Notes: generated by a model not told the origin, from the sequence alone. Counted from the first letter of the stretch, positions 11,142 to 21,975 are shown. The stretch: 64,000 nucleotides of DNA from Gammaproteobacteria bacterium UBA2679 (GCA_002354735.1 DEMD01000010.1:361967-425966); one strand, 5' to 3'. Numbers and translations: made by a program.

Positions 11142-12353
11142 ATGAAAGATGTCCCTGTATTAAAATTGTTGCCGAAAGCTGACCGTCGGATACGTAACGG
11201 TCACTGCTGGATCTACAGCAACGAAATCGATGTAGCCAAGACGCCGCTGAAACTTATAGAGAGCGGTGAACAGGCGGTCGTGCTGAATGCCCAGGACAAG
11301 TTCGTGTGCACGGCGATGATCAACCCACATACCCTGATCGCAGGGCGCGTGATCTCCAGGCGTGAGGGAAATTTCCTGTCGGAGAAGCTACTCAAGAAAC
11401 GACTGCTGCTGGCCCGCTCCTTGCGCGATCGTCTCTACGAGAAGCCCTATTACCGCATGGTCTACGGCGACAGCGATGCCTTGCCAGGGCTGGTCATCGA
11501 CCGTTTCGATGACAGCTTCATCGTGCAGATATCAACCGCCGGTATGGATCAGTTCAAGGCCGTTATCGTTGATTGCCTGCATAACTCACTGGGCGCCAAG
11601 CGTGTCATCATCAAGAATGACGGCAAGATGCGGGAAGTCGAAGGGCTCAGTAGTGATGTGGAGTTGTCAGGGCCGTCGATAGAACGTCTTCAGGTCATCG
11701 AGAATGGCACTTCCATGCATTGTGACCCACTGGGCGGTCAGAAGACCGGCTGGTTTTATGATCACCGTGAGAACCGCAACTGGGCGAGAAAACTGGCGAA
11801 GGGCAAGCGAGTGCTCGACCTCTACAGCTACGTTGGTGGTTGGGGCGTGCAGATGCTCGATGCAGGCGCCAGTAGCGTAACCTTCGTTGATGCCTCCGAG
11901 TCCGCCATGGCAATGGCGAGGGAGAATGCTGCATCTGTGGGCGGAGCTGACGCTGCTGTCAACTTTCTGCAGGGCGATGCCCGAGCTGTACTGCATCAGT
12001 TGCTCGATGCGAATGAAAAATTCGACATGGTCATTGTCGATCCGCCGGCGCTCATTCCACGTCGCAAGGACGTGCCGCCAGGTGAGCGGGCCTATCAGAA
12101 GATCAACGAGCTGGCGCTACGCCTGGTGGATGCCAGCAGCGCCGAGGGCGGCGTGCTGGTGTCCGCCTCCTGCTCAATGCATTTGCCCGCGGAGCGACTG
12201 CAACTGCTTTGCAACCAGGCTGCGCGGAAGAACGATCGATTGCTGCGCCAGCTTTACTCAGGCACCCAGGGGCCGGACCATCCGGTCCTGCCGGCCGTAC
12301 CCGAAACCCACTATCTTGACTGCTTCGGTTTTCAGGTCCTGCAGTCCTACTAG
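11142..12353 (+). CDS. rlmI: RlmI-type 23S rRNA (cytosine-5)-methyltransferase
   Basis: This 403-residue protein has an N-terminal PUA RNA-binding domain (VLKLLPKADRRIRNGHCWIYSNEI through about residue 75), a linker with YYRMVYGDSDALPGLVIDRF, and a C-terminal class I methyltransferase fold. The SAM-binding motif is RVLDLYSYVGGWGVQML followed by VTFVDAS, and the catalytic region is MVIVDPPALIPRRKD with a downstream SASCSMH cysteine motif. This is the COG1092 (RlmI/RlmK) architecture. RlmI makes m5C1962 in 23S rRNA, but paralogues exist, so target assignment is by family. A GTG lies immediately before the chosen ATG and would add one residue. Confidence 0.85.
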   Translation: MKDVPVLKLLPKADRRIRNGHCWIYSNEIDVAKTPLKLIESGEQAVVLNAQDKFVCTAMINPHTLIAGRVISRREGNFLSEKLLKKRLLLARSLRDRLYEKPYYRMVYGDSDALPGLVIDRFDDSFIVQISTAGMDQFKAVIVDCLHNSLGAKRVIIKNDGKMREVEGLSSDVELSGPSIERLQVIENGTSMHCDPLGGQKTGWFYDHRENRNWARKLAKGKRVLDLYSYVGGWGVQMLDAGASSVTFVDASESAMAMARENAASVGGADAAVNFLQGDARAVLHQLLDANEKFDMVIVDPPALIPRRKDVPPGERAYQKINELALRLVDASSAEGGVLVSASCSMHLPAERLQLLCNQAARKNDRLLRQLYSGTQGPDHPVLPAVPETHYLDCFGFQVLQSY

Positions 12354-12377
12354 CGGACAGCTGACGGCTTCGCTGGC

Positions 12378-13049
12378 TCAGCAGGTCAGGGTGATGACGG
12401 GCCAGGCCTTCGACTGCGCAGCCGCCAACAGTACAGGATCAGGGTTAACACAGACCGGCCGACCAACCCGCTCCAGCAAAGGCAGGTCGTTACGCGAGTC
12501 GGAGTAGAAGCTTGCCGTCTTTAACAGCTCTTCGATGTCTTCGACACCTTTCGACCGCAGCCAGGCCTCGAGTTTTTTCAACTTGCCCTCCTGGAAGCAG
12601 GGTGTGCCCGTCACCTGGCCTGTGTAGCACCCGTCTTTCATTTCTGCATCCGATGCCAACAGCACATCGATGCCAAAAAGGTCGGCTATCGGCCTCGTAA
12701 CGAAATCATTTGTGGCGGTGATCATGATGAGCTGATCACCCGCCTGACGGTGCTCTTCCACCAGAGCCAGACTGGCATTGCTGATGCGGCGGCGGATTTC
12801 GGTGTCGATGAAGGCAGCGCGGTGCCGGTGCAGGTCTTCCACCTTATGACGGCTCAGCGGCTCCAGTGCAAAGCGGAGATACGCACGAATATCGAGGCGG
12901 CCTTCACGATAGTCCTCGTGGAATTGCTCATTGCCCTTGGCATAGCGCTCACGCTCAACGATGCCGCTGTCGCACATGTATTCGCCCCACAGATAATCGC
13001 TGTCGCCGTCCAGCAATGTGTTGTCCAGATCGAAAAGCGCTAATTTCAT
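12378..13049 (-). CDS. HAD-IB family phosphatase (SerB-like)
   Basis: This 223-residue protein begins MKLALFDLDNTLLDGDSDYLW, HAD motif I (DxDxT, nucleophile Asp). Motif II is ITATNDFVTRPIADLFGID, and motifs III and IV appear as KLKKLEAWL and SFYSDSRNDLPLLERVGRPVCVNPD. The layout is that of HAD-superfamily IB phosphatases such as phosphoserine phosphatase. The same gene lies next to rppH-ptsP in pseudomonads. The substrate cannot be read from the sequence. It is convergent with the RlmI-type gene and divergent from rppH across 136 bases. Confidence 0.85.
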   Translation of the reverse strand: MKLALFDLDNTLLDGDSDYLWGEYMCDSGIVERERYAKGNEQFHEDYREGRLDIRAYLRFALEPLSRHKVEDLHRHRAAFIDTEIRRRISNASLALVEEHRQAGDQLIMITATNDFVTRPIADLFGIDVLLASDAEMKDGCYTGQVTGTPCFQEGKLKKLEAWLRSKGVEDIEELLKTASFYSDSRNDLPLLERVGRPVCVNPDPVLLAAAQSKAWPVITLTC

Positions 13050-13185
13050 GTCTATCCTCTGTTAAGGCTCTTTATAAAAGCCTGTTTTACTTCTAAAAGA
13101 CCAGGACTCTGGTCAAAGATCGTATTGTCTGGCATCGTATGAACAGACTACACATGGTTCACACACTCATATAGGTTCTGCACCG

Positions 13186-13749
13186 GTGATTGACGCAGAT
13201 GGATTTAGAGCCAATGTCGGTATCATACTGACAAATGACGCTGGCCGGGTCTTCTGGGCACGACGCATCGGCCAGAATTCCTGGCAGTTTCCACAGGGTG
13301 GTATCAAACCTCATGAAACTGCCGAGCAGGCGCTATTTCGCGAACTGCAGGAGGAAGTCGGTCTTTCCCCATCAGGTGTCACTGTGCTCGGTGTGACTGA
13401 CGGCTGGCTTCGCTACAAGCTGCCTAAAAAACTCATTCGTTATAACTCTCACCCGGTATGCGTAGGGCAGAAGCAGAAATGGTTCCTGCTGCGCCTCACT
13501 GATGACGAATCTGCCATTGAAATGTCAGGCTCGCCCAAGCCAGAGTTCGACGGCTGGAGCTGGGTTAATTATTGGTATCCGCTCAGCCAGGTCGTCATGT
13601 TCAAACGGGAGGTCTATCGTAGCGCACTTCGCCAGCTGCTGCCGCATCATAACCGGACGCTACAGGCTAGTGCGAAGCCTACGCTGATTGCAGAACTCCG
13701 CCTCACCGAGACCCTTGCGGTCAAGCGAGCAGCCGACCGTCGTGCTTAA
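13186..13749 (+). CDS. rppH: RNA pyrophosphohydrolase
   Basis: This 187-residue Nudix protein starts at a GTG at 13186 and reads [39 protein letters not shown], the diagnostic RppH N-terminus. The Nudix box is [23 protein letters not shown]. Other conserved parts are [13 protein letters not shown] and [11 protein letters not shown]. RppH removes pyrophosphate from the 5' end of primary transcripts and so starts RNase E-dependent mRNA decay. The last 25 or so residues are a variable tail. Its stop codon overlaps the probable ptsP start by 8 bases, so the two are translationally coupled. Confidence 0.95.
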   Translation: MIDADGFRANVGIILTNDAGRVFWARRIGQNSWQFPQGGIKPHETAEQALFRELQEEVGLSPSGVTVLGVTDGWLRYKLPKKLIRYNSHPVCVGQKQKWFLLRLTDDESAIEMSGSPKPEFDGWSWVNYWYPLSQVVMFKREVYRSALRQLLPHHNRTLQASAKPTLIAELRLTETLAVKRAADRRA

Positions 13750-16024
13750 CCTGCTGAAGAGTATCGTACAGGAGGTTTCCAAAGCCCCGGAACTGGGCGC
13801 CGCACTTGAGATCATCGTGAGGCGTGTGCGTGAGGCAATGAGCACCGAAGTGTGTTCAGTTTACCTGCTCGACCCGGTGCAGAACCGGTATACGCTAATG
13901 GCTACCGAAGGCCTTAACGCCAGTGCAGTGGGCAAGGTCACGCTTGGTCACTCTGAGGGCCTGGTAGGTCTGGTGGGTGTGCGCGAAGAACCGATCAATT
14001 TGCAGAACGCACCAGCTCACCCTCGCTTCCGTTATTTTCCAGAAATTGGCGAAGATCCCTATAACGCCTTCCTGGGCGTGCCGATTATCCACCGACGCCG
14101 CAATCTGGGCGTACTGGTCGTGCAGCAGAAGGAAGCACGGCTCTTTGACGAGAGTGAAGAATCCTTTCTGGTAACCGTTTCGGCCCAACTGGCAGCTACC
14201 ATCGCCCATGGTGAGGCCACAGGCATCCTCTCGGGCATCCATTTTTCAGGAGAGCGTGCCAGAGACGTCTGTATCAAGGGCGTCGCTGGCTCCGGTGGCG
14301 TGGGGATCGGTCACTGCGCCGTCATCTATCCGCCTGCCGATCTGGACGCTGTGCCCGACAAGCTCTGCGAAGATATTGAGCTGGAGCTGGCTGCCTTCGC
14401 TGCCGCGGTTGAGACCGTTCGTGAAGACATCCGCAAAGTGGACAGCCGACTTAGCGACCAGCTGCGACCAGAAGAGCGCGCCCTGTTCGACGTCTATCTC
14501 GGGATGCTCGATTCGAATGCGCTGCCGGGGGAAGTGGTGACCATGATTCGCGGGGGGCACTGGGCGCAGGGTGCTTTGCGGCGGGTCATCGACGAGTATG
14601 TGCGTCACTTCGAAGCCATCAAGGACGCCTATCTCAGTGAGCGCGCCGTCGACATCAAGGATCTCGGCACGCGTCTGCTGGCCTGTCTGCAGATGGACGC
14701 GGAAAAGGTGGAGCGCAAGTATCCCGACAAGGTGGTGCTGGTCAGTGAAGAGCTGACGCCGTCGATGCTGGGTGAAGTGCCACGGAACAAGCTTGTAGGC
14801 CTGGTGTCGGCCCGTGGATCGGGCAATTCGCACGTCGCCATACTGGCACGAGCCATGGGACTGCCCTGCGTCATGGGCGCTGTCGATACGCCAATCAACC
14901 GGATCGAGGGCGTCGAAGTTGTCGTCGACGGCTTCAGTGGAGAGCTCTATAGCCACATTTCAGCCGAGTTGCGCAGCTACTACCTGAATATCGCGGAAGA
15001 AGAGCGCAACCTGTCGAAAGGGCTCGAGCAGATTCGCGACAAGCCCTGTGTGACCGTCGACGGCCATCAGATGCCATTGTGGGTCAATACCGGTCTGATG
15101 ACCGATGTGATGCGTTCGCTGAATCAGGGGGCTGAAGGGGTGGGGCTCTATCGCACCGAAGTGCCATTCATGATCAACGATCGCTTTCCCAGCGAACTCG
15201 AGCAGCGCGATACCTATCGCGAACAGCTCGAGGCCTTCTCGCCCGGTCCAGTAACCATGCGCACGCTCGATGTTGGCGGCGACAAGTCCCTGTCCTACTT
15301 TCCTATCAAGGAAGAGAACCCCTTCCTTGGCTGGCGGGGTATTCGCGTCACGCTGGATCATCCCGAGATCTTTCTGGTTCAGGTCAGAGCCATGCTCAAG
15401 GCCAGCGCCGGACTGAATAATCTGAGAATCATGCTGCCGATGATTTCCAATATTTCCGAAATCGAAGAGGCGATGCACCTTGTGTATCGCGTGTATCACG
15501 AGGTTCGGGAAGAAGGCTTCGACATCGCATTGCCGCCGCTCGGCGTGATGATCGAAGTGCCTGCGGCAATTTTCCAGGTCCGCGAAATTGCCGAGCGGGT
15601 AGACTTTATTTCTGTCGGCAGCAACGATCTGACTCAGTATCTACTGGCGGTAGATCGTAACAATCCACGCGTCGCTTCGCTCTACCATACCTTTCATCCG
15701 GCGGTATTGCATGCGCTCAAGCGCATCGTCGAGGACGCCCACGCCGTCGACAAGAAGGTCAGTATCTGCGGTGAACTCGCGGGAGACCCTGGCGGGGCTA
15801 TCCTGCTGATGGCGATGGGGTACGACATGTTGTCGATGAACGCCAACAGTCTGCTTCGCATCAAGTCTGTGCTGCGGGCGGTCAGTCTGGAGTGGGCACA
15901 GGCGCTGCTGGCCCGCCTGCTTGCCATGGATTCGCCCCAGGTCATCAAGGCTTCTATCGATCTCGCGTTACGTGAGATCGGCTTCGACCACCTTTCCAGG
16001 CCGCCCCGTACTGAATCCCATTGA
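13742..16024 (+). CDS. ptsP: Phosphoenolpyruvate-protein phosphotransferase PtsP (EI-Ntr)
   Basis: From a GTG at 13742 this is a 760-residue protein beginning [19 protein letters not shown], the standard PtsP start. An upstream in-frame TTG at 13688 would add 18 unrelated residues. The N-terminal GAF domain covers about residues 1-165 ([17 protein letters not shown]). The PEP-utiliser phosphohistidine is in [24 protein letters not shown] near residue 360. The C-terminal TIM barrel carries [20 protein letters not shown] and [20 protein letters not shown]. It is enzyme I of the nitrogen-related phosphotransferase system, phosphorylating NPr (PtsO) from PEP. Confidence 0.95.
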   Translation: MLNLLKSIVQEVSKAPELGAALEIIVRRVREAMSTEVCSVYLLDPVQNRYTLMATEGLNASAVGKVTLGHSEGLVGLVGVREEPINLQNAPAHPRFRYFPEIGEDPYNAFLGVPIIHRRRNLGVLVVQQKEARLFDESEESFLVTVSAQLAATIAHGEATGILSGIHFSGERARDVCIKGVAGSGGVGIGHCAVIYPPADLDAVPDKLCEDIELELAAFAAAVETVREDIRKVDSRLSDQLRPEERALFDVYLGMLDSNALPGEVVTMIRGGHWAQGALRRVIDEYVRHFEAIKDAYLSERAVDIKDLGTRLLACLQMDAEKVERKYPDKVVLVSEELTPSMLGEVPRNKLVGLVSARGSGNSHVAILARAMGLPCVMGAVDTPINRIEGVEVVVDGFSGELYSHISAELRSYYLNIAEEERNLSKGLEQIRDKPCVTVDGHQMPLWVNTGLMTDVMRSLNQGAEGVGLYRTEVPFMINDRFPSELEQRDTYREQLEAFSPGPVTMRTLDVGGDKSLSYFPIKEENPFLGWRGIRVTLDHPEIFLVQVRAMLKASAGLNNLRIMLPMISNISEIEEAMHLVYRVYHEVREEGFDIALPPLGVMIEVPAAIFQVREIAERVDFISVGSNDLTQYLLAVDRNNPRVASLYHTFHPAVLHALKRIVEDAHAVDKKVSICGELAGDPGGAILLMAMGYDMLSMNANSLLRIKSVLRAVSLEWAQALLARLLAMDSPQVIKASIDLALREIGFDHLSRPPRTESH

Positions 16025-16089
16025 AAATTTCGCCAATCGATAGGCTTTTCGTCCACGATTTTTACACTCCCGACCGCGTAAAGCTCAAA

Positions 16090-16107
16090 TTAGTATGAAA
16101 GTACTAA
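16090..16107. other. Inverted repeat TTAGTA-N6-TACTAA upstream of the patatin gene
   Basis: A perfect six-base dyad with a six-base spacer lies in the AT-rich 239-base gap between ptsP and the patatin-like gene, about 157 bases before the latter's start. It could be an operator, but no known motif is matched, and short AT-rich dyads occur by chance. Confidence 0.3.
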
Positions 16108-16263
16108 GGCTAAATGATTGAATTCTGTAGAAGGCTTCAGGCAGAGCGCGAAATCTGCACCTATACTTTATCCATGAACGTATCAATGATTAACAAAGGT
16201 TCACGGGATGATGAATCGGCTGTCTGTAGTGGTCCGGCACAGAAGCGCAGTAGGGAGTGAAGG

Positions 16264-17511
16264 ATGAGTGGACAAAATAAAGACAGCGCCAGGAAAAAGA
16301 TTGCTCTGGTTCTGGGCGGAGGCGGCCCGCTGGGCGGCATTTATCAGATAGGCGCCCTTCGTGCTCTCGATGAGGCTATCGAAGGCGTCGATTTCAACGA
16401 TTTGTTCACCTACGTCGGCACCAGCTCGGGCGCGTTCGTGGCAGCGAACCTTGCCAACCAGATGACGACGGCGCAAATGTGCCGAATTTTCGTCAAGCAT
16501 GAAGCCGATGTGCATCCGTTTCAGCCACAGATATTTTTCCGACCGGCGACTCGCGAGTATCTCAAGCGGCTGATGTCGGTTCCCGGGCTGTTCACCAAAG
16601 CCTGTTCCCGGTTTCTTGAGAACCCCAAGGATCAGTCCTTTCTTGAAGCGCTCACCATCCTTGCCGAAGCCCTGCCTACCGGCCTGTTCGATAATGAAGG
16701 TCTGAACGACTATCTCCAGGCTTCATACAGCCTGCTGGGCCGAACCAATGATTTTCGCAAGTTGAAGCGGCCGCTCTACCTCGTCGCTGCCGATATCGAG
16801 CGTGGCGAGTCGGTCTGTTTCGGATCGAAAGGCTATGCTCACATCCCTATCTCGAAGGCGGTCCAGGCCAGCGTTGCAGCGCCCGGTCTCTATATGCCCG
16901 TGGAAATCGACGGCCGGCACTACGTAGATGGCACTATCCGCAAAGGCATGCACGCTTCAATTGCGCTGGATGCCGGTGCAGAGCTTGTGCTGGCGATTAA
17001 TCCTGTGGTGCCCGTCGATGTCAACGCGGCGGTGCAGTCGGGCACGATGGAGCCGGATATGCTGCTCAATCGAGGCTTGCCAAATATTCTTGCTCAGTCC
17101 TATCGCGTGATGGTGCACACCCGGATGGCGTCGGGTATGCGGGTGCATGAGCAGGACTATCCCAATGCGAATATCATGCTGTTCGAGCCGTCGCGCAATG
17201 ATGCCAAGCTGTTCTTCTCCAGCGTGTTCAGCTTCGATTCACGACGCATCGTGTGCGAGCATGCCTATCAGATGACACGTCAGGACCTGCTGGCCAGGAA
17301 AGATGAACTGAGCCCGATTCTCGCGAAGTTCGGGGCGCATCTCAACCTGGATACCCTGATGGATGAGCAGCGCACGATCAGCACCTCGCTCTATGGCGAA
17401 ATGCTGCCCATGTATGTAGCGCGGGAGCGGCGCAAGCGGTCGAGGGTGAAGCAGGGGTACTTGAACAGGTTGGGATCTAGCTTGGGTAACGTCGCAGAGC
17501 GTTTGCTGTAG
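16264..17511 (+). CDS. Patatin-like phospholipase
   Basis: This 415-residue protein has the patatin catalytic dyad elements: an oxyanion hole at IALVLGGGGPLGGIYQIGAL (about residues 14-33), the nucleophile Ser in YVGTSSGAFVA (GxSxG, near residue 57), and the catalytic Asp in YVDGTIRKGMHASIAL (DGx, near residue 223). There is no signal peptide or membrane segment, so a cytoplasmic or type-independent location is expected. Family members hydrolyse phospholipid or lysophospholipid acyl chains. The C-terminal 150 residues are less conserved and may set the substrate or partner. It is preceded by an AGGGAGTGAAGG ribosome-binding region and is convergent with hslU across a strong hairpin. Confidence 0.9.
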   Translation: MSGQNKDSARKKIALVLGGGGPLGGIYQIGALRALDEAIEGVDFNDLFTYVGTSSGAFVAANLANQMTTAQMCRIFVKHEADVHPFQPQIFFRPATREYLKRLMSVPGLFTKACSRFLENPKDQSFLEALTILAEALPTGLFDNEGLNDYLQASYSLLGRTNDFRKLKRPLYLVAADIERGESVCFGSKGYAHIPISKAVQASVAAPGLYMPVEIDGRHYVDGTIRKGMHASIALDAGAELVLAINPVVPVDVNAAVQSGTMEPDMLLNRGLPNILAQSYRVMVHTRMASGMRVHEQDYPNANIMLFEPSRNDAKLFFSSVFSFDSRRIVCEHAYQMTRQDLLARKDELSPILAKFGAHLNLDTLMDEQRTISTSLYGEMLPMYVARERRKRSRVKQGYLNRLGSSLGNVAERLL

Positions 17512-17580
17512 CACATCGGCCGACAGCTCGCCGATACCCGTGGTGAGCTGCCGCTGCAACGGAGTGGTTGGCCAAGTGCC

Positions 17581-17617
17581 CGGAAACTAGGGTTCAATTA
17601 CGAACCGGTAGTTTCCG
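17581..17617. terminator. Long hairpin between convergent patatin and hslU genes
   Basis: CGGAAACTA at 17581-17589 pairs perfectly with TAGTTTCCG at 17609-17617. Inside it GGTTC at 17591-17595 pairs with GAACC at 17602-17606 around an AATTAC loop, giving about 14 base pairs. It lies between two convergent 3' ends and can act on both strands, though no long T-tract follows. Confidence 0.6.
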
Positions 17618-17644
17618 GTTGCAGGCTCATCTTCACCCTAGCCA

Positions 17645-18976
17645 CTACAAAATGTAGCGGCTCAAGTCCTCATTCTTGGACAGCTCCGACAGGGTCTTGT
17701 CGACATACTCCGCAGTGACTTCGAACTTGTCATTTACGCTATCGCCAGCACCGTAGGAAACCTCTTCCAACAGTCTCTCAAGCACCGTATGCAAACGGCG
17801 CGCGCCAATGTTTTCGGTTCGCTCATTCACATGGAAAGCAATTTCGGCTATGCGTAGTATCGCGTCATCAGTAAAGCTCAGCTCCACACCCTCGACTGCC
17901 AACAGCGCTTCGTATTGATTCGTCAGCGATGCATCCGGCTCTGTCAGAATCCGCTTGAAGTCATCCGGCGTCAGCGGCTGCAGCTCCACGCGTATCGGCA
18001 GTCGACCCTGAAGCTCCGGTATCAGATCCGAAGGCTTTGTCAGGTGGAAGGCCCCCGATGCGATGAACAGGATGTGATCGGTCTTGATCATGCCAAACTT
18101 AGTGCTGACGGTGCAGCCTTCGATAAGCGGCAACAGGTCGCGTTGAACACCTTCACGGCTGACATCGGCCGAGGCGCCTGAGCCAGCGCGCTTGGCGACC
18201 TTGTCGATCTCGTCCAGGAACACGATGCCATTCTGTTCGACCAGCTTCAGCGCACGCTGCTTAATGTCGTCGTCGTTGACCAGGCGAGCAGCTTCCTCTT
18301 CCTTCAGCTTCTTCATGGCCTCGGCAATCTTCATGCGCTTGGTCTTCTTGCGATCGCCAGACATGGAGGAGAACATGTTCTGCAACTGACTGGTCATGTC
18401 TTCCATACCAGGCGGTGCCATGATCTCGACACCTACGGGTGTAGCCCGAACCTCGATATCGATTTCCTTGTCATCCAGCTTGCCTTCGCGCAGCTTTTTA
18501 CGGAAAACCTGCCGTGCGGTTGTTTCGCCGCCAGCTTCGTCATCAGCACTGGTGGTGCGGGCGGCTGGCAGCAGGACATCGAGCACACGATCTTCTGCGG
18601 CATCGAGGGCGCGATGCTCCACCTTTGCCATCTCTTTCTCGCGCAGCATCTTGATCGCCATATCGGCGAGGTCACGAATGATGGATTCGACATCACGACC
18701 TACATAACCAACCTCGGTAAATTTGGTGGCTTCGATCTTGATGAAAGGGGCATCTGCGAGCTTGGCCAGACGGCGGGCGATTTCAGTCTTGCCCACGCCG
18801 GTTGGTCCGATCATGAGAATATTCTTGGGCGTGATTTCTTCACGCAGCTCACTGTTCATCTGCATTCGGCGCCAGCGGTTGCGCAGGGCAACGGCTACGG
18901 CACGCTTCGCGGCGGCCTGTCCGATGATGTGCTTGTCCAGTTCCTGGACAATCTCTCTGGGTTTCAATGAAGCCAT
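17645..18976 (-). CDS. hslU: ATP-dependent protease ATPase subunit HslU (ClpY)
   Basis: This 443-residue AAA+ unfoldase has the HslU N-terminus ([28 protein letters not shown]), Walker [14 protein letters not shown] at about residues 56-68, and [16 protein letters not shown], which contains the pore motif GYVG. The variable I-domain follows, then Walker [12 protein letters not shown] near residue 258. The C-terminus ends LSRYIL, and such tails insert into HslV to activate it. It unfolds substrates for HslV in the two-component heat-shock protease. It lies 65 bases downstream of hslV on the same strand, last in the operon. Confidence 0.97.
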   Translation of the reverse strand: MASLKPREIVQELDKHIIGQAAAKRAVAVALRNRWRRMQMNSELREEITPKNILMIGPTGVGKTEIARRLAKLADAPFIKIEATKFTEVGYVGRDVESIIRDLADMAIKMLREKEMAKVEHRALDAAEDRVLDVLLPAARTTSADDEAGGETTARQVFRKKLREGKLDDKEIDIEVRATPVGVEIMAPPGMEDMTSQLQNMFSSMSGDRKKTKRMKIAEAMKKLKEEEAARLVNDDDIKQRALKLVEQNGIVFLDEIDKVAKRAGSGASADVSREGVQRDLLPLIEGCTVSTKFGMIKTDHILFIASGAFHLTKPSDLIPELQGRLPIRVELQPLTPDDFKRILTEPDASLTNQYEALLAVEGVELSFTDDAILRIAEIAFHVNERTENIGARRLHTVLERLLEEVSYGAGDSVNDKFEVTAEYVDKTLSELSKNEDLSRYIL

Positions 18977-19041
18977 GTGGTGTTCCGTTCCCTATGTTCG
19001 CTTGGTCTGTTCTGAGTCTGCTACAGGATCTGCCTGCGCAA

Positions 19042-19596
19042 TCAGCGCTTGTTCACAGTGTCGTCGGAGTCGCCGAAGTTGATGATCTCGACCGTCTGCT
19101 CCTGATTGGTGAACACGCAGATGTCTCCGGCGATATGCAGGCTCTTGCGCACGATTTCTTCTGCGCTCAGCTCCGTATTTTCCAGCAGCGCCTTGGCGGC
19201 CGCCTGGGCGAAAGGCCCGCCAGAACCGGTGGCAATCAGACTGGCTTCTGGTTCAATTACGTCGCCATTACCGGTGATGATGAGCGAAGCGTTTTCGTCA
19301 GCAACAGCCAGGATGGCCTCCAGCCGTCGCAGCGCACGATCCGTGCGCCAATCCTTGGCCAGTTCAACGGCTGCCCGAACCAGCTGACCTGAATGCTTCT
19401 CCAGCTGGGCCTCGAAGCGCTCGAAGAGTGTAAAGGCATCTGCAGTACCGCCCGCGAAGCCAGCGATCACGCGGTCGTTGTACAGACGGCGCACCTTGCG
19501 TGCATTGCCTTTCATGATGGTATTGCCGAGCGATACCTGCCCGTCGCCCCCCATGGCAACCTGGTTGCCACGACGGACGGAAACGATGGTAGTCAT
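19042..19596 (-). CDS. hslV: ATP-dependent protease peptidase subunit HslV (ClpQ)
   Basis: This 184-residue proteasome-like peptidase begins [36 protein letters not shown]. The second residue, Thr, becomes the N-terminal catalytic nucleophile after Met removal. The [17 protein letters not shown] stretch and [18 protein letters not shown] are also diagnostic. It forms the double hexameric protease core with HslU. Its ATG overlaps the stop codon of the upstream SPOR gene by 4 bases (ATGA), so translation is coupled. Confidence 0.97.
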   Translation of the reverse strand: MTTIVSVRRGNQVAMGGDGQVSLGNTIMKGNARKVRRLYNDRVIAGFAGGTADAFTLFERFEAQLEKHSGQLVRAAVELAKDWRTDRALRRLEAILAVADENASLIITGNGDVIEPEASLIATGSGGPFAQAAAKALLENTELSAEEIVRKSLHIAGDICVFTNQEQTVEIINFGDSDDTVNKR

Positions 19597-20138
19597 TGTG
19601 TGGTCTCGATCTTCTTTTTGCGAACGAGTGGCTGGATACGAACCCTGACCAGCGAATCGATCGCACGATTCATTTTCGAGCGTGACTGGAACGGCCCTAC
19701 GATTACGCGGTACCAGATTCCGTTGTCAGCCGTGTTGGTCTGTTCTATATGGGCCTGCATACCCTGGAATGCAATGGTCGCTTTCTGCTTTTCCGCATCT
19801 GCGTGTGATCGGAAGGAACCAGTCTGCAGAATGTACACCACCGAAGGGTCGGGCGTTTTCGGCACATACTCAGGTACATGCTGTGGAACCACCTTTGCTT
19901 CGGGCAGCATTTTGTAGAAGTCGTATGAGCGCTTTCGGTCTTCCGGTGCGTCCTGCTCCCGGCTTTGCCCTTGCTTGAGCGATTTTACGGCATCTTCAAC
20001 CGGGACGGCGTTGAGCGTGACCAGAAACCAGACGAAGCCAGCCGCGAGCGCGGCATACAGCATCCATATCCATTTACTGACTGGCGTGACTGCGGGCTGC
20101 TTCTGCTTGCTCGCGCTTTTCTTTGCAGGACGTGCCAT
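19593..20138 (-). CDS. SPOR domain membrane protein (FtsN-like)
   Basis: This 181-residue protein has a basic cytoplasmic N-terminus ([13 protein letters not shown]), one transmembrane helix at about residues 24-43 ([20 protein letters not shown]), a charged linker, and a C-terminal SPOR domain from about residue 97 ([25 protein letters not shown], then [19 protein letters not shown]). SPOR domains bind denuded peptidoglycan glycans at the division septum. The same gene lies between argS and hslV in pseudomonads, where it is often annotated FtsN-like. It is short for FtsN, and its role in division is inferred rather than shown. Confidence 0.85.
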   Translation of the reverse strand: MARPAKKSASKQKQPAVTPVSKWIWMLYAALAAGFVWFLVTLNAVPVEDAVKSLKQGQSREQDAPEDRKRSYDFYKMLPEAKVVPQHVPEYVPKTPDPSVVYILQTGSFRSHADAEKQKATIAFQGMQAHIEQTNTADNGIWYRVIVGPFQSRSKMNRAIDSLVRVRIQPLVRKKKIETTQ

Positions 20139-20144
20139 GAGGCG

Positions 20145-21944
20145 CTACATCGACTCCGGTGCGTTGACGCCAAGGATGGCGAGTCCATTGCGAATGACCT
20201 GAGCCACCGACTCTGCAAGCGCCAGTCGAGCCAGCACCAGCGGCTCCTCGTCGACGATGACCCTGGTGCTGTTGTAATAGCCGTGAAACTCCGATGCCAG
20301 CTCGCGTAGGTAATGCGCCAGGGTATGCGGCTCGAAATTCTGTGCGGCTACATCGATGACTTCCGGAAAGGCTGCCAGCTTCGCTACCAGCGCCAGCTCT
20401 GCGTCCTCCGACAAGGGTTCGAGCAGGGCCGCACTGTCCTTTGCAGTCCAGTCGGTCTGCTTCAGGCGCTCGGCGACGCCAGCTGGTACTTTCTGCCAAA
20501 GCTGGGAAATCCGCGCGTGCGCATACTGCACGTAGTACACCGGATTATCCTTGGTCTCGGACTTGGCGAGCTCAAGGTCGAAATCCATATGCTGCTCGGT
20601 CTTTCTCGCAACATACACGAAGCGGGCCGCATCGTTACCGACTTCTTCCCTCAGCTCACGCAAGGTCACGAATGAGCCGCTTCTGGTAGACATCTGAACG
20701 CGCTCTTCACCGCGATACAGAATCGCGAATTGAACCAGCTTGACAACTAGACGGTCGGCATCGAGACCGAGCGCTGTGAGCGCCGCTTTCACTCGCGTTA
20801 TGTAGCCGTGATGATCGGCACCCCAGACATTGATGACGGTGTCGAAGCCGCGGTCGAACTTGTTCTTGTGATAAGCGATGTCGGACGCGAAATAGGTGTA
20901 CTCACCGTTATCGCGCTGGACAACACGGTCCTTGTCATCGCCAAAGCTCGTTGAGCGGAACCACAGCGCGCCGTCCTGCTCATAAATGTGACCCTTGCTG
21001 CGCAGGAGCGCCAGTGCGCCAGGAATTTCAGATGCGACCGAAGCTTCCGAAAACCAGCGGTCGTACTGCACACCGAATTCGCCGAGATCGTCCGCGATGT
21101 CGGCGAGAATGGCGTCTAGCGAAGTATTGAACAGGATTTCATAGTGCTCTTCACCGAGCAGCTCCCGACACCGTGCAATAATTGCATCGATATGCTGCTC
21201 CTTGTCGCCGCCCTGGGGCTCATCAGGGGCGATGCCGGCAAAGACCTTCGCCGCCGGCCGGTGGAAACGCTCACCATGCTCATCGGCAAACTGCTGCGCT
21301 ATTTCAAGCAGATAGTCACCCTTGTAGCCATTGACCGGGAAGGCGAAGGATTCACCCAGTATGGCCAGGTAGCGCAACCACAATGACGCTGCCAGTATGC
21401 TCATCTGTCGGCCAGCATCGTTGACGTAATATTCCCTCACGACTTCATGGCCGGTAGCCGCTAGCAGCGCTGAAAGAGATGCACCGTAGGCTGCACCACG
21501 GCCGTGGCCCACGTGCAGGGGTCCAGTCGGGTTCGCGGATACGAACTCGACCTGGATCTTCTTGCCCTTGCCGGCGCGGCTGTGGCCGTAGCGTTCTCCA
21601 GCGGCCAGGATGGTGGGTATGGCTGCCAGGCGGCTTTCTGCACGGATGTAGAAATTAATGAATCCAGGTCCGGCAATTTCGGTTTTTTCAACGATTTTCG
21701 ACCCAGCGAGTGCGCCAGTCAGCAAACTGGCAATTTCCCTGGGCGCCTTTCCAAATACCTTCGACGATACCATCGCGATGTTGCTGGCAAAGTCGCCGTG
21801 CTGCTTGTCCTTGGGCACATCAAGGTTGATCTTCAGTGACGAGGGCTGGAAGCCTTCAGCGAATGCCTCTTGGGGCGCCAGCTCGCCGGATTTGACGAGA
21901 TCGGAGAGTGCCTGTCGGATCAGGCTTTCGAGCACTTGCTTCAT
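20145..21944 (-). CDS. argS: Arginyl-tRNA synthetase
   Basis: This 599-residue class I synthetase has an N-terminal Add-1 domain, the HIGH-type signature in VEFVSANPTGPLHVGHGRGAAYG at about residues 110-145, YYVNDAGRQMSILAASLWLRY and FASDIAYHKNKFDRG. The degenerate second signature MSTRSGSFVTLRELREEV is normal for ArgRS, which often lacks KMSKS. The C-terminal anticodon-binding helices end in LALAESVAQVIRNGLAILGVNAPESM. It charges tRNA-Arg in the cytoplasm. It lies 31 bases after priA and 6 bases before the SPOR gene. Confidence 0.97.
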   Translation of the reverse strand: MKQVLESLIRQALSDLVKSGELAPQEAFAEGFQPSSLKINLDVPKDKQHGDFASNIAMVSSKVFGKAPREIASLLTGALAGSKIVEKTEIAGPGFINFYIRAESRLAAIPTILAAGERYGHSRAGKGKKIQVEFVSANPTGPLHVGHGRGAAYGASLSALLAATGHEVVREYYVNDAGRQMSILAASLWLRYLAILGESFAFPVNGYKGDYLLEIAQQFADEHGERFHRPAAKVFAGIAPDEPQGGDKEQHIDAIIARCRELLGEEHYEILFNTSLDAILADIADDLGEFGVQYDRWFSEASVASEIPGALALLRSKGHIYEQDGALWFRSTSFGDDKDRVVQRDNGEYTYFASDIAYHKNKFDRGFDTVINVWGADHHGYITRVKAALTALGLDADRLVVKLVQFAILYRGEERVQMSTRSGSFVTLRELREEVGNDAARFVYVARKTEQHMDFDLELAKSETKDNPVYYVQYAHARISQLWQKVPAGVAERLKQTDWTAKDSAALLEPLSEDAELALVAKLAAFPEVIDVAAQNFEPHTLAHYLRELASEFHGYYNSTRVIVDEEPLVLARLALAESVAQVIRNGLAILGVNAPESM

Positions 21945-21975
21945 GTAGGAGTCCTGCCCGCTGCTGGGGCGTCTT

